A stretch of DNA of 11,849 nt from Candidatus Geoarchaeota archaeon (GTDB lineage: Archaea > Thermoproteota > Thermoprotei > Gearchaeales > WAQG01): the NCBI GenBank assembly GCA_015520395.1, contig WAQG01000084.1:1-11849 (forward strand), in the 5' to 3' direction. A program made the position numbers and the translations under genes. A model generated the notes under the pieces. The model made no database searches. It saw only the letters and a list, made by a program, of their open reading frames with translations, and was not told where the DNA came from. The first letter of the stretch is position 1. Each line of letters starts with the position of its first letter. Below, one piece after another: positions 1 to 6,276 of this stretch.

Positions 1-193
1 GCAACATCGCTACCTTGATGCCTGACGGGTCAGAGTATACGTTGGGGTATTCTCCATCACTAAGAATACCGTCTATAATGACGCTTGGGCTCTTCACATA
101 GGGTATCTTAATCTGGGGTTGGGTGAGGGCTGGCTGGGCTGTGAGGAAGGCTAGCATTAAAACTGCGGTAACCAGGATTGCCAAGCCCCTCAC
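1..193 (-). CDS. Secreted DOMON/CBM9-like domain protein, N-terminal part only
   Basis: This gene runs off the left edge, so only its first 64 codons are visible. It starts at GTG (193-191), whose GTGA overlaps the TGA stop of the NrfD gene. A perfect ribosome site, GGGAGGTGG (209-201), lies 7 nt upstream, which fixes the start. Residues 1-24 form a signal peptide (MRGLAILVTAVLMLAFLTAQ in part), followed by a mature region with the IDGILSDGEYP motif. That motif is how many DOMON, EB_dh and CBM9-like extracellular beta-sandwich domains begin. By family knowledge such domains bind haem b or sugars; the haem ligands would lie outside the window, so function is inferred. Translational coupling to the NrfD subunit suggests it is the extracytoplasmic partner of that membrane complex, possibly a haem gamma-type subunit as in type II DMSO reductase-family enzymes. 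A plain ligand-binding surface protein is the alternative. Confidence 0.7.
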   Translation of the reverse strand, partial: MRGLAILVTAVLMLAFLTAQPALTQPQIKIPYVKSPSVIIDGILSDGEYPNVYSDPSGIKVAML

Positions 194-1461
194 TCCTCAA
201 CCACCTCCCAAATCGAGATCAGGGGGAAGAGCTTTGAGAATATGGCGAGCATGAGGCCGAAGCCTGAGAAGCCCGCCAAGGTTATCGACAGCTCTATCAG
301 TGAAGGTATGTATATTACGGGAGTAGTCGGAGGCATTGGGGTCGCGGCCAGCGTTGGTATGATTATCACAAACCTCTTTATCCACATCGACACGTTAACA
401 AGTATGGAGGCCAGCACTATTCCAGCAACATTCCTCGTCCTAGGTATAGCCACTATGAGAATTGGGATAATTAGGGTCAGCACCATAGCCCAGAAGTAGA
501 CCGAGTAGCCGCCCCAGTAGAGGCTGGATAGGATCGAGGCCTCGTTAACCCCCCATATATAGCCCGAAACCAGGTACTCGTTTATCATCAGGTAGATGTA
601 GAAGAGGTCGGTGGCCACCATTAGGTAGGCCAGATTCTCAAAGTGCTTGGGGGTTATGAGTCTCTCAAGCCCATAGGCCTTCCTGAACACAGCCATTATG
701 AAGATTATCGTGGCTATACCGGAGAGCACCGCCCCGACGACAAAGTAGGGGCCGAACACCGTGCTCCTCCAACCCGCCCTGAAAGTCATGGCAAATATCC
801 AGGAGACGACCGTGTGGACCGAGACGGCCACTGGGATGATTATAATCGCCATTATCTTCACGGCCCTCATGAGAAGCCGCCTCTGCCCGTCCTGCCATGA
901 CCAGCCAAGCGAGAAGAGCCTGTAGATCCTTCCCCTAAGGCCTGGCAAGGCCAGCTTGTCCCTGCAGAGGGCTAGGTCGGGGATCAGGGGGAGATACAGG
1001 TAAGTTATGCTCCCCACCAGGTAGGTGCCTATGCTTATGAAGTCCCACACTATGGGGCTCTGGATCCTCCCATAGAAGATAACATTAAGTATCCTGTCAA
1101 TCCTCCCCATATCTATCAATGGATAGAGGGCGCCTATAGATATCGCCATAACTGTGATGTACTCAGCCATCCTTGTTATCGGCTTACGCCACTCCGCATT
1201 AGCGACCCTCAATATGGCTGATATAAGGGTTCCAGCATGACTGATCCCTATGAAGAAGACAAAGTTAGTTATGTAGAGGCCCCAGAACACTGTGTCCCTC
1301 AGCCCAGTCACGATAAGCCCGGACTCAAGCTGTATGAAATAGGAGTATAGGCCCCAGGCTGTGATTAGGGCTAAAATCGAGACTATAAGATAATATTTCC
1401 AGGTAGTTCTAGTCAGAGGCCTCAAAGCATCCCTAACAACGGTTTCCCTACTAACGTCCAA
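190..1461 (-). CDS. NrfD/PsrC/ActC-type quinone-reactive membrane subunit
   Basis: This 423-residue polytopic membrane protein of the NrfD (PF03916) family has about ten helices. The family exchanges electrons between a peripheral iron-sulfur protein and the membrane quinone pool. Diagnostic stretches resemble ActC of alternative complex III and DsrP/HmeB-type proteins: GISHAGTLISAILR (72-85), SPIVWDFISIGTYL (135-148), IPDLALCRD (160-168), SVHTVVSWIFA (214-224), the GWRSTVFGPYF segment (230-240) and KHFENLAYL (272-280). It starts at TTG (1461-1459), because an in-frame TGA sits two codons upstream and GGGGGTG (1474-1468) gives a ribosome site 6 nt away. It begins 14 nt after the FeS gene stop and overlaps the next secreted protein by 4 nt, so the three genes form one operon. 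The exact donor or acceptor cannot be read here because no catalytic subunit is in view. Confidence 0.9.
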   Translation of the reverse strand: MDVSRETVVRDALRPLTRTTWKYYLIVSILALITAWGLYSYFIQLESGLIVTGLRDTVFWGLYITNFVFFIGISHAGTLISAILRVANAEWRKPITRMAEYITVMAISIGALYPLIDMGRIDRILNVIFYGRIQSPIVWDFISIGTYLVGSITYLYLPLIPDLALCRDKLALPGLRGRIYRLFSLGWSWQDGQRRLLMRAVKIMAIIIIPVAVSVHTVVSWIFAMTFRAGWRSTVFGPYFVVGAVLSGIATIIFIMAVFRKAYGLERLITPKHFENLAYLMVATDLFYIYLMINEYLVSGYIWGVNEASILSSLYWGGYSVYFWAMVLTLIIPILIVAIPRTRNVAGIVLASILVNVSMWIKRFVIIIPTLAATPMPPTTPVIYIPSLIELSITLAGFSGFGLMLAIFSKLFPLISIWEVVEE

Positions 1462-1475
1462 CCCTCACACCCCCA

Positions 1476-2318
1476 TTAAGGCTCTAGAGGCGCCTCCAAG
1501 CCCTCCAAACATCCCTTCCCCCTCCTTCCAGGCAGATAGTAAACCCTAGGCTCGGTGCCGAGCTCCTCCAGCAGCCTAAAGGCTTCCCTTTCCTCTAACA
1601 CCTTAGAGAGCCTTAGGGTTTCAAGTCCATTTGTCATAACATCCTGTTTCCTCTCACCCATGTAGATTGCCCTCATTGGACAGGCCCTGACGCAGGGCGG
1701 TAGCCCACCCTCTTCAAGAAGCTTATAACAGAACATGCACTTCTCAACAACCCCCACGGGATGTACTTCTTCCTCGCCATGGGGCTCCTTGACGCCACCA
1801 TCAGGCGCTCTCCAGTTAAAATACCTTGCGCCGTAGGGGCAGGCGGCCATGCACATCCTACAGCCTATGCAACGGCCCTTATCTATGATGACAATCCCAT
1901 CTTCATTGTAGTAGTTAGCCCCGACCGGGCATACATTGACACAGGGAGCGTTCTGGCACTGCATACAGGGCCTTGGTAACGGGGATATGGTTCCGTCCTC
2001 AGCCCTAAGCATATAAACCTTCATCCAGGTTTGGCCTGGGAGGGGCTGGTGGGCCGAGATGCAGGCCTCCTCACAGAGCCCGCACCCATCACATCTTTCA
2101 AGGTCAATGACCATCACCCACTCATACCTCCACCTCGAGATGCCGCTTTTTTCAGCATTGCTGACAATCCTTGCGGGGTCTCTAACAGGGTTCAGCCCTG
2201 ACAAAAATTCCGCCAGCCTCGAAGCCCAGCCCGCACCTATGCCCTTGTTTAGTATTGGCAACATTATTCCTCCAGCCAACAGCGATACTAAAAACCTTCT
2301 TCTAGGCTCGTCTACCAT
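1476..2318 (-). CDS. Tat-exported four-cluster [4Fe-4S] ferredoxin subunit (DmsB/PsrB/DsrO-like)
   Basis: This is the electron-transfer subunit of a membrane oxidoreductase; it wires a catalytic or haem partner to the NrfD protein. From the ATG at 2318 it has 280 residues. The N-terminus carries a twin-arginine signal, RRRFL (6-10) followed by a hydrophobic stretch, so the folded protein should be exported to the outer face. Sixteen cysteines form four cluster motifs: 76/79/82/86, 118/121/126/130, 150/153/156/160 and 194/197/209/213. This is the usual DmsB/NrfC/PsrB layout. A longer in-frame start at 2390 exists, but it would bury the Tat motif about 30 residues in and would run through the promoter. 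The 2318 ATG lies about 29 bp from a TATA box, as expected for a near-leaderless transcript. It is first in the operon with NrfD. Its catalytic partner is unknown. Confidence 0.9.
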   Translation of the reverse strand: MVDEPRRRFLVSLLAGGIMLPILNKGIGAGWASRLAEFLSGLNPVRDPARIVSNAEKSGISRWRYEWVMVIDLERCDGCGLCEEACISAHQPLPGQTWMKVYMLRAEDGTISPLPRPCMQCQNAPCVNVCPVGANYYNEDGIVIIDKGRCIGCRMCMAACPYGARYFNWRAPDGGVKEPHGEEEVHPVGVVEKCMFCYKLLEEGGLPPCVRACPMRAIYMGERKQDVMTNGLETLRLSKVLEEREAFRLLEELGTEPRVYYLPGRRGKGCLEGLEAPLEP

Positions 2319-2343
2319 GTCACATAGAAAGTGTTGGGTCTCC

Positions 2344-2352
2344 GATAAAAGC
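2344..2352 (-). promoter_or_regulatory. TATA-box promoter of the FeS-NrfD operon
   Basis: On the minus strand, TTTTATC (2350-2344) sits behind an A-rich BRE-like stretch. Its centre is about 29 bp before the ATG at 2318 and there is no ribosome site, so a near-leaderless transcript is inferred. Confidence 0.55.
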
Positions 2353-2356
2353 TTTT

Positions 2357-2400
2357 GGGAAAATCTCAATTTTCCCGGAAGAATAATCAAATTTTTCCCG
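2357..2400 (-). promoter_or_regulatory. Putative operator: inverted repeat plus second copy upstream of the FeS TATA box
   Basis: GGGAAAAT and ATTTTCCC (2357-2364 and 2369-2376) form a perfect 8-bp inverted repeat with a 4-nt spacer, directly upstream of the BRE/TATA. A second related copy, beginning CGGGAAAAA on the minus strand (2400-2392), lies 23 bp further upstream, about two helical turns. The core read on the minus strand, AATTGAGATTTTCC (2371-2358), recurs upstream of the CbsA-like gene with one mismatch. This looks like a tandem regulator site; the identity of the regulator is inference. Confidence 0.55.
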
Positions 2401-2564
2401 CAAATATGGCTAGCCCATCATTGTAAAATCCAGTTTTGATGAGGATTAGTATGATTTCATCTGCATGTATGGTGAATCTTAGCTGAAAATCGATGCAACG
2501 CGCCACTTCCATAACTCTCTCGATAGGCTTCGATAAGCGATGGTATTTGTGGCAATAATAAACT
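2401..2564. other. Divergent intergenic spacer without a recognised gene
   Basis: The region between the divergent FeS and HTH-RDD genes (2319-2601, 283 bp) holds two promoters at its ends. In the middle I see only a short hairpin, GCTT-CGAT-AAGC (2527-2538), about 30 bp before the TATA box of the regulator gene. There is also a weak C/D-box-like pair of motifs that I did not accept. No small coding sequence is convincing. Confidence 0.5.
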
Positions 2565-2575
2565 CTTATTTATAG
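2565..2575 (+). promoter_or_regulatory. TATA-box promoter of the HTH-RDD gene
   Basis: CTTATTTATAG contains TTTATA (2569-2574), centred about 30 bp before the ATG at 2602. The predicted transcript starts near 2598, leaving a leader of only a few bases. There is no Shine-Dalgarno before the ATG, consistent with near-leaderless translation. Confidence 0.6.
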
Positions 2576-2601
2576 CTCTAATGGATAAGTAACTATAGGG
2601 T

Positions 2602-3648
2602 ATGCTGATCGATTTAATGTTAGATGTTGGAGCGGTGGTTGCAGCTATAATCGCGATTATAACCTGTGTAAGCCTCTATAGGATACATAGGAGGACGAGA
2701 CTCTCACTGGTCTACTTGACGATGGGCGTTGCCCTCCTCCTCTACCTAGGAGCTGAAACTGCTGAGTTCTTATCATATATAAGGCCGGGGCTCTTCAGCG
2801 AAGCTTTTCATGCAGTTTTCGAGGTTGCCGCCTTCTTATTCATAGCCCAGGGCCTCCATACCATGTATCTGGTTTGGAAGAAGGTTGAGGAGCCTATAAG
2901 TTACAAGCCCCTATTAATAGATTACCTCGCTAAGTTCCCTGACTACATGGATGTTTTGAAAAACGAGATACGGCTTAACATACTCATTAACCTCTACGAG
3001 AATGTTGAAATGAGCTATACCGAGCTCCTGCGAACCCTAAACATAGATAAGGGCCTGCTCAACTTCCATCTAAAGAAGCTTAAGGGTGTAGGATTCATAA
3101 GGGTCACCGAGGCCGGCACCTATACACTCTCCAAGGATGGGAAGGCTGTCCTGGGCGCCTTGATATATGTAATCAGGGATATTATAGATCAGAGGAGGGC
3201 ATTTGGGCCTAGGCTCACCTGGTCGCTTGCCCTTAGGAGGGTTGGGGCTTTTCTGGTTGATGTAGCCATCCTTGGAGTGTTCACTGGCGCCTTCTTCAGC
3301 CATGGGTTAAGCCAGGCTTTACTAAGGTTGCTCACATTGGAGTTGACGCCGTCAAGCCTCACGTACGAGGCAATTTATCCGTACATCCCAATATTCTACC
3401 TCTCAATGCTCTACTTTACCCTCTTCGAGGGCTATAAGGGGCAGACACCGGGAAAGTACCTTTTCAGGATAAGAGTTCAAAGGGTTGATGGGCTAAGGCC
3501 GACACTAATGGACATAATCATTAGAAATTTGGGCAAGGTTCTCTTCCTACCTATGGACATTGCTCTAGGCTTGCTCTTATATAGAAAGAAGAAATTCCTT
3601 AGATTGTTTGATTACTATACTCAAACTACAGTGATCGAGGCGATATAG
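2602..3648 (+). CDS. Membrane-embedded winged-HTH regulator with C-terminal RDD domain
   Basis: The protein has 348 residues in three parts. Residues 8-25, 35-58 and 68-92 form three hydrophobic helices. Residues about 117-180 form an ArsR/MarR-like winged helix-turn-helix, with a recognition helix near GLLNFHLKKL (151-160) and a wing at TEAGTYTLSKDG (169-180). Residues 205-348 match the RDD membrane domain: RRVGAFLVDVAILG (212-225), GQTPGKYLFRIRV (280-292), RNLGK (308-312) and RLFDYYTQTTV (334-344). The DNA-binding part is thus held in the cytoplasm between two membrane bundles, so a one-component sensor-regulator is inferred. RDD proteins are often small-solute or ion transport or anchoring modules, and the signal here is unknown. 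The gene is divergent from the FeS-NrfD operon and directly upstream of the CbsA-like gene, both of which carry a shared promoter box, so it is the likely local regulator. Confidence 0.8.
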   Translation: MLIDLMLDVGAVVAAIIAIITCVSLYRIHRRTRLSLVYLTMGVALLLYLGAETAEFLSYIRPGLFSEAFHAVFEVAAFLFIAQGLHTMYLVWKKVEEPISYKPLLIDYLAKFPDYMDVLKNEIRLNILINLYENVEMSYTELLRTLNIDKGLLNFHLKKLKGVGFIRVTEAGTYTLSKDGKAVLGALIYVIRDIIDQRRAFGPRLTWSLALRRVGAFLVDVAILGVFTGAFFSHGLSQALLRLLTLELTPSSLTYEAIYPYIPIFYLSMLYFTLFEGYKGQTPGKYLFRIRVQRVDGLRPTLMDIIIRNLGKVLFLPMDIALGLLLYRKKKFLRLFDYYTQTTVIEAI

Positions 3649-3660
3649 TGTGAAATTTCT

Positions 3661-3676
3661 CTTCTCATCGGAGGAG
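3661..3676 (+). terminator. Small hairpin after the HTH-RDD stop (terminator or regulatory)
   Basis: CTTCTC and GAGGAG pair (one G-T) around an ATCG loop, 12 nt after the stop codon. The downstream bases contain ATTTT only, so an intrinsic terminator is weak. It abuts the promoter box of the next gene and could instead be part of an operator. Confidence 0.3.
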
Positions 3677-3690
3677 AATTGAAATTTTCC
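3677..3690 (+). promoter_or_regulatory. Shared promoter box AATTGAAATTTTCC
   Basis: This 14-bp element matches the minus-strand element at 2371-2358 at 13 of 14 positions. It lies 6 nt before the TATA-like TTTATTT, the same arrangement as in the FeS promoter. A partial copy, TGAAATTT (3651-3658), lies 29 bp upstream of the TGAAATTT inside the box (3680-3687). It probably binds the same regulator as the FeS operon operator. Confidence 0.5.
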
Positions 3691-3696
3691 AACAAG

Positions 3697-3703
3697 TTTA
3701 TTT
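3697..3703 (+). promoter_or_regulatory. TATA-box promoter of the CbsA-like gene
   Basis: TTTATTT, preceded by AACAAG, is centred 25 bp upstream of the GTG at 3725, so transcription should begin at or near that codon. A second AT-rich option, TTAAAT (3706-3711), would suit a start at the TTG at 3740. Confidence 0.5.
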
Positions 3704-3724
3704 CCTTAAATTTACAATATACCT

Positions 3725-4861
3725 GTGGGGGTGCGGAGTTTGAAGAGCCACTACTATGTTATAGTAGCGATTCTGGCGGTATCACTACTCCTCGCCACCA
3801 CAAGCCCAAGGATAGCGATAAGTCAGGCACCTGAAATAGTGGCCATCAGGGTTGATGGATCCCTAAAACTTGATGGCGTTGCTGATGAGCCGTTCTGGGC
3901 GGAGGCGCCTGAGGTTGATGTACCCCTGGCAGCCTCGGCTGCTGGAGGGGGGCATGTAAGCCTCGTGGACATAAAGGCGGCCCATAATGGGACTTGGCTA
4001 TTCATACTTGCTAAGTGGAGAGACCCTACAGCTACCATAGAGCTAGAGCCAGGTGAGGAGGAACAGGACAGGTTCGTTATAATGTGGCATATTAGGGGGC
4101 CGATGATGGGCTACCCATGTATGCAGCTCGGAACTAATGGTGCCGTCACGCAGGGCGAGGTGGATCTTTGGCACTGGCATGGGGCCGAGGATAATCCCGA
4201 TAGCCCTAACTATGGTGAGGGTGGGAAGGTCACTCCACCACATCCGTATGCAGCCGACCAGTACGCCAATACCCAGGCCAGGTCGAGCGATCCTGGAGAC
4301 AGTTTCTGGGACATATGGGCTAGGGGGAAGTGGTCGAATGGCGTCTGGACCCTTGAGATAGCAAGGCCATTTACAACCGCTGATACGGAGCACGACGTTC
4401 AGTTCGAGGTTGGAAACACTTATCACGCAGCCTTCGCCGTCTTTGAAGGCGGCAGTGGAGAGTCGGAGGCGGTTAAATCAACCTCGGCCTGGTATAGCCT
4501 GGTGATCTCGACGGGCGCAACAACAACCGCCCCATCATCACTGGAGGAGAGAATAAGCAACCTTGAATCCGAGATATCAAACATAAAGGACATGATCAGC
4601 GATCTTGAGCATGATGTCCATTGGATGGAGGGAGCGAGCGCCAGCCTTAACTCGACAATAAGTCAATTAAAGGACTCGCTAAACGCTCTGGAGTCGGAGT
4701 TGAACGACCTTAAGAACTCACTTAAGGCCGCCGAGTCTGGGGCCTCGGAGGCATCGGACCTAGCTAACGCCGCACTAAGCCAGACAAACCTCGTACTCGC
4801 CCTATCAATCATAGCAATAATCGTGGCTGCCGCCGCTATAGTCATAGCTAGAAGGCGATGA
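3725..4861 (+). CDS. Surface haem b protein, EB_dh/DOMON domain on coiled-coil stalk (CbsA-like)
   Basis: The protein has 378 residues. A signal peptide (about 1-34) leads to an ethylbenzene dehydrogenase-type haem domain (about 42-262), starting at LDGVADEPFWAEAP (49-62) and containing DRFVIMW (115-121), VDLWHW (146-151), GVWTLEIARPF (206-216) and YHAAFAVFEG (233-242). In EbdC the haem b iron is held by a Met and a Lys. Here M133 (in PCMQLG) and K251 (in VKSTSAW) are the matching candidates. Residues 273-336 form a coiled coil, and 356-375 a C-terminal membrane anchor ending RRR. Two N-glycosylation sequons are present (N88, N309). The layout and the polytopic protein encoded next recall CbsA/CbsB, the Sulfolobus cytochrome b558/566. 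It likely carries electrons on the outer cell face. The start is GTG at 3725, placed by the TATA box; GTG 3731 and TTG 3740 are alternatives. Confidence 0.8.
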   Translation: MGVRSLKSHYYVIVAILAVSLLLATTSPRIAISQAPEIVAIRVDGSLKLDGVADEPFWAEAPEVDVPLAASAAGGGHVSLVDIKAAHNGTWLFILAKWRDPTATIELEPGEEEQDRFVIMWHIRGPMMGYPCMQLGTNGAVTQGEVDLWHWHGAEDNPDSPNYGEGGKVTPPHPYAADQYANTQARSSDPGDSFWDIWARGKWSNGVWTLEIARPFTTADTEHDVQFEVGNTYHAAFAVFEGGSGESEAVKSTSAWYSLVISTGATTTAPSSLEERISNLESEISNIKDMISDLEHDVHWMEGASASLNSTISQLKDSLNALESELNDLKNSLKAAESGASEASDLANAALSQTNLVLALSIIAIIVAAAAIVIARRR

Positions 4862-4868
4862 GCCTGAG

Positions 4869-5753
4869 ATGGGCTACAAACAAACCCTTTTTTTAAACTT
4901 TATTACAAAAGCCCTGCTCGTATTCCTCCTCCTCGAATTTGCCTTAATGAGAACCCTCCAGAGGGTGTTCACCCCGCTCATATTTCCCGGCACAATATTC
5001 CTACTCGCAACCCTCACAGCCTCCCTAATCCTCCTCCTAGCCGTCGGGCCTCTTACAGCCTCGCCCATACTGACTATATCAACGTATAGTGCTGTTGCTC
5101 TGGCGACCTTCTCAATCGTGATAACCAACCTTGGAGATAGCCCGCCTGCATCCATCAGCATAGTCTACTACATCCTCATCCCGGCAACATCCCTAATAAT
5201 CCTTTACAGACTCGTCACAGGCGGGTTAAGGCTCGAGGCATTTGGGTTGGCGGCGGCTGTGGTTACAGCAGCGATGCACGTATATAGCCTTGAGGCAACA
5301 CTCCTGGCAAGCCACTATGAGATCAAAATACCATGGAGCCCGAGCCTGCCCACCATCGCCACGTGGCTCTCAATAATACTACCAGCCATCCTTGGCATCA
5401 TAGGGCTTAGGCTCTCGGGTATGAGGCCTAAGATAATGGCACTCCTCCTGCCCACACTGCCCATACTTCCAGTCCTCCTCGCCTCGCTGGCGAGCTGGAA
5501 GGTCTCGAATTACCTGGCGTTATATGTGATAGAGGTTTTCGGCATACCCGTGCCCATAAGGCTTGTCCCGGTGTTCCTCGCATCCCTTTGGCTGTGCTTT
5601 GCAGGGCTGCTTTCATCCCTTAGGGCTGGGGGCAGGTGGTATGCGTTAGGCGCGTCAATGCTCGTCCTCAGCGGATACCAGTTCAACGTCACGTATAATT
5701 CACTGGTATGGTTGGCCGGAGCCGCCGCACTCTGTATGTCTGAAAAGCATTAA
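4869..5753 (+). CDS. Polytopic membrane protein, CbsB-like partner of the haem protein
   Basis: This 294-residue, very hydrophobic protein has about eight or nine helices (roughly 8-27, 40-60, 68-88, 97-113, 122-140, 162-181, 189-208, 230-250, 258-289). I see no transporter signature. Two interior histidines, H137 in a helix and H149 just after it, could be cofactor ligands, but this is only a possibility. It starts 7 nt after the CbsA-like gene, so the two are co-transcribed. In Sulfolobus a hydrophobic CbsB of about this size is encoded right after CbsA; position and hydropathy, not motifs, support the comparison. The ATG at 4869 has a weak ribosome site. An ATG overlapping the upstream stop (4858) opens a frame that ends at a T7 run (4888-4894), and a one-base shift there would enter this frame. 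Confidence 0.65.
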   Translation: MGYKQTLFLNFITKALLVFLLLEFALMRTLQRVFTPLIFPGTIFLLATLTASLILLLAVGPLTASPILTISTYSAVALATFSIVITNLGDSPPASISIVYYILIPATSLIILYRLVTGGLRLEAFGLAAAVVTAAMHVYSLEATLLASHYEIKIPWSPSLPTIATWLSIILPAILGIIGLRLSGMRPKIMALLLPTLPILPVLLASLASWKVSNYLALYVIEVFGIPVPIRLVPVFLASLWLCFAGLLSSLRAGGRWYALGASMLVLSGYQFNVTYNSLVWLAGAAALCMSEKH

Positions 5754-5785
5754 ATCCCTGAGAACCATACTATACATGACCTGGC

Positions 5786-6178
5786 TTGACCAAACTCTTA
5801 ACTTTCAAAATGGCTGGCGGCTTCATGGGCATTCGAGTTTCCTTAACGGTTTTAAGGGATGGTAGATTTGTTCTGATCGACGAGTCCACTGGGTCTAAGA
5901 TCAGGGGCAGGATGGATGAGGAGCAGGTAAACCGGCTGAAACTACTTATAAGTAAAGCTTCGGAATACTGTGGCGAGGCTTTCGAGGCAGTGACGGGGGC
6001 GGCCGACCACCTTACATACACCCTCAGCTATAATAACTGTCTGATCACGTGGGTTGATGAGCACCTCATAGACAGGCCCCTCCCCAAACCCATCAGGGAA
6101 CTGGACAGAACCCTGAGGAAAACCGTGAGATCTATCTTAGAAGATTCGGCTCTGCGGCCGGGGCATGGCGCTTTTTAA
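5786..6178 (+). CDS. Small emfourin-like protein (protealysin-inhibitor fold)
   Basis: This 130-residue soluble protein has no signal peptide. The start is chosen at TTG 5786 because the first strand, TKLLTFKMAGGFMGIRVSL (2-20), matches the opening of the emfourin family, where SGGFAGI is typical. The next ATG (5810) would remove that strand. Further family-like pieces are the acidic MDEEQVNRLKLLISKA helix (43-58), a central beta-strand, LTYTLSYNN (76-84), and the final ITWVDEHLIDRPLPKPIRELDRTL (87-110). Emfourin from Serratia inhibits the M4 metalloprotease protealysin and is usually encoded beside it. No protease gene lies in this window, so the role here is open. It follows the CbsB-like gene by 32 nt in the same direction and may share its transcript. 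The family call rests on pattern recognition only. Confidence 0.55.
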   Translation: MTKLLTFKMAGGFMGIRVSLTVLRDGRFVLIDESTGSKIRGRMDEEQVNRLKLLISKASEYCGEAFEAVTGAADHLTYTLSYNNCLITWVDEHLIDRPLPKPIRELDRTLRKTVRSILEDSALRPGHGAF

Positions 6179-6191
6179 CGCTTAGGCAGGA

Positions 6192-6210
6192 TGTCGTTTC
6201 AGAAACGTCA
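6192..6210. repeat. Palindrome upstream of the amidohydrolase promoter
   Basis: CGTTTC and GAAACG (6195-6200, 6202-6207) form a perfect inverted repeat around one base, extending outward by two more pairs after one mismatch (6192-6193 with 6209-6210). It lies 14 nt after the emfourin-like stop and about 50 bp before the next TATA box. It has the shape of a dimer operator; there is no T-run after it, so an intrinsic terminator is less likely. Confidence 0.4.
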
Positions 6211-6247
6211 GTGAGCATCTGAATCTCGACTGATGGCCTGAGGGAGA

Positions 6248-6258
6248 CTTAATATAAG
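6248..6258 (+). promoter_or_regulatory. TATA-box promoter of the amidohydrolase gene
   Basis: CTTAATATAAG is centred about 24 bp before the ATG at 6277, fitting a leaderless transcript. There is no ribosome site between them. Confidence 0.6.
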
Positions 6259-6276
6259 TATTGTGGAACGGTTTTC

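Noticed and set aside
242..900. Plus-strand open frames opposite the NrfD gene, and similar frames opposite the liv and amidohydrolase genes.
   Set aside because: They lack family motifs and promoters and lie wholly inside strongly supported genes on the other strand.
2319..2390. Longer start of the FeS protein at the ATG at 2390.
   Set aside because: The extension runs through the TATA box and the shared promoter box, and it would bury the Tat signal about 30 residues inside the protein.
2437..2486. Possible C/D-box guide RNA: TGATGA followed 40 nt later by CTGA, with GTTT and AAAT flanks that could pair.
   Set aside because: No good internal D' and C' boxes at the usual 12-nt guide spacing, so the match is likely chance.
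6208..6256. C/D-box-like CTGA and TGATGG motifs between the emfourin-like and amidohydrolase genes.
   Set aside because: The order and spacing of the motifs do not fit a C/D RNA.
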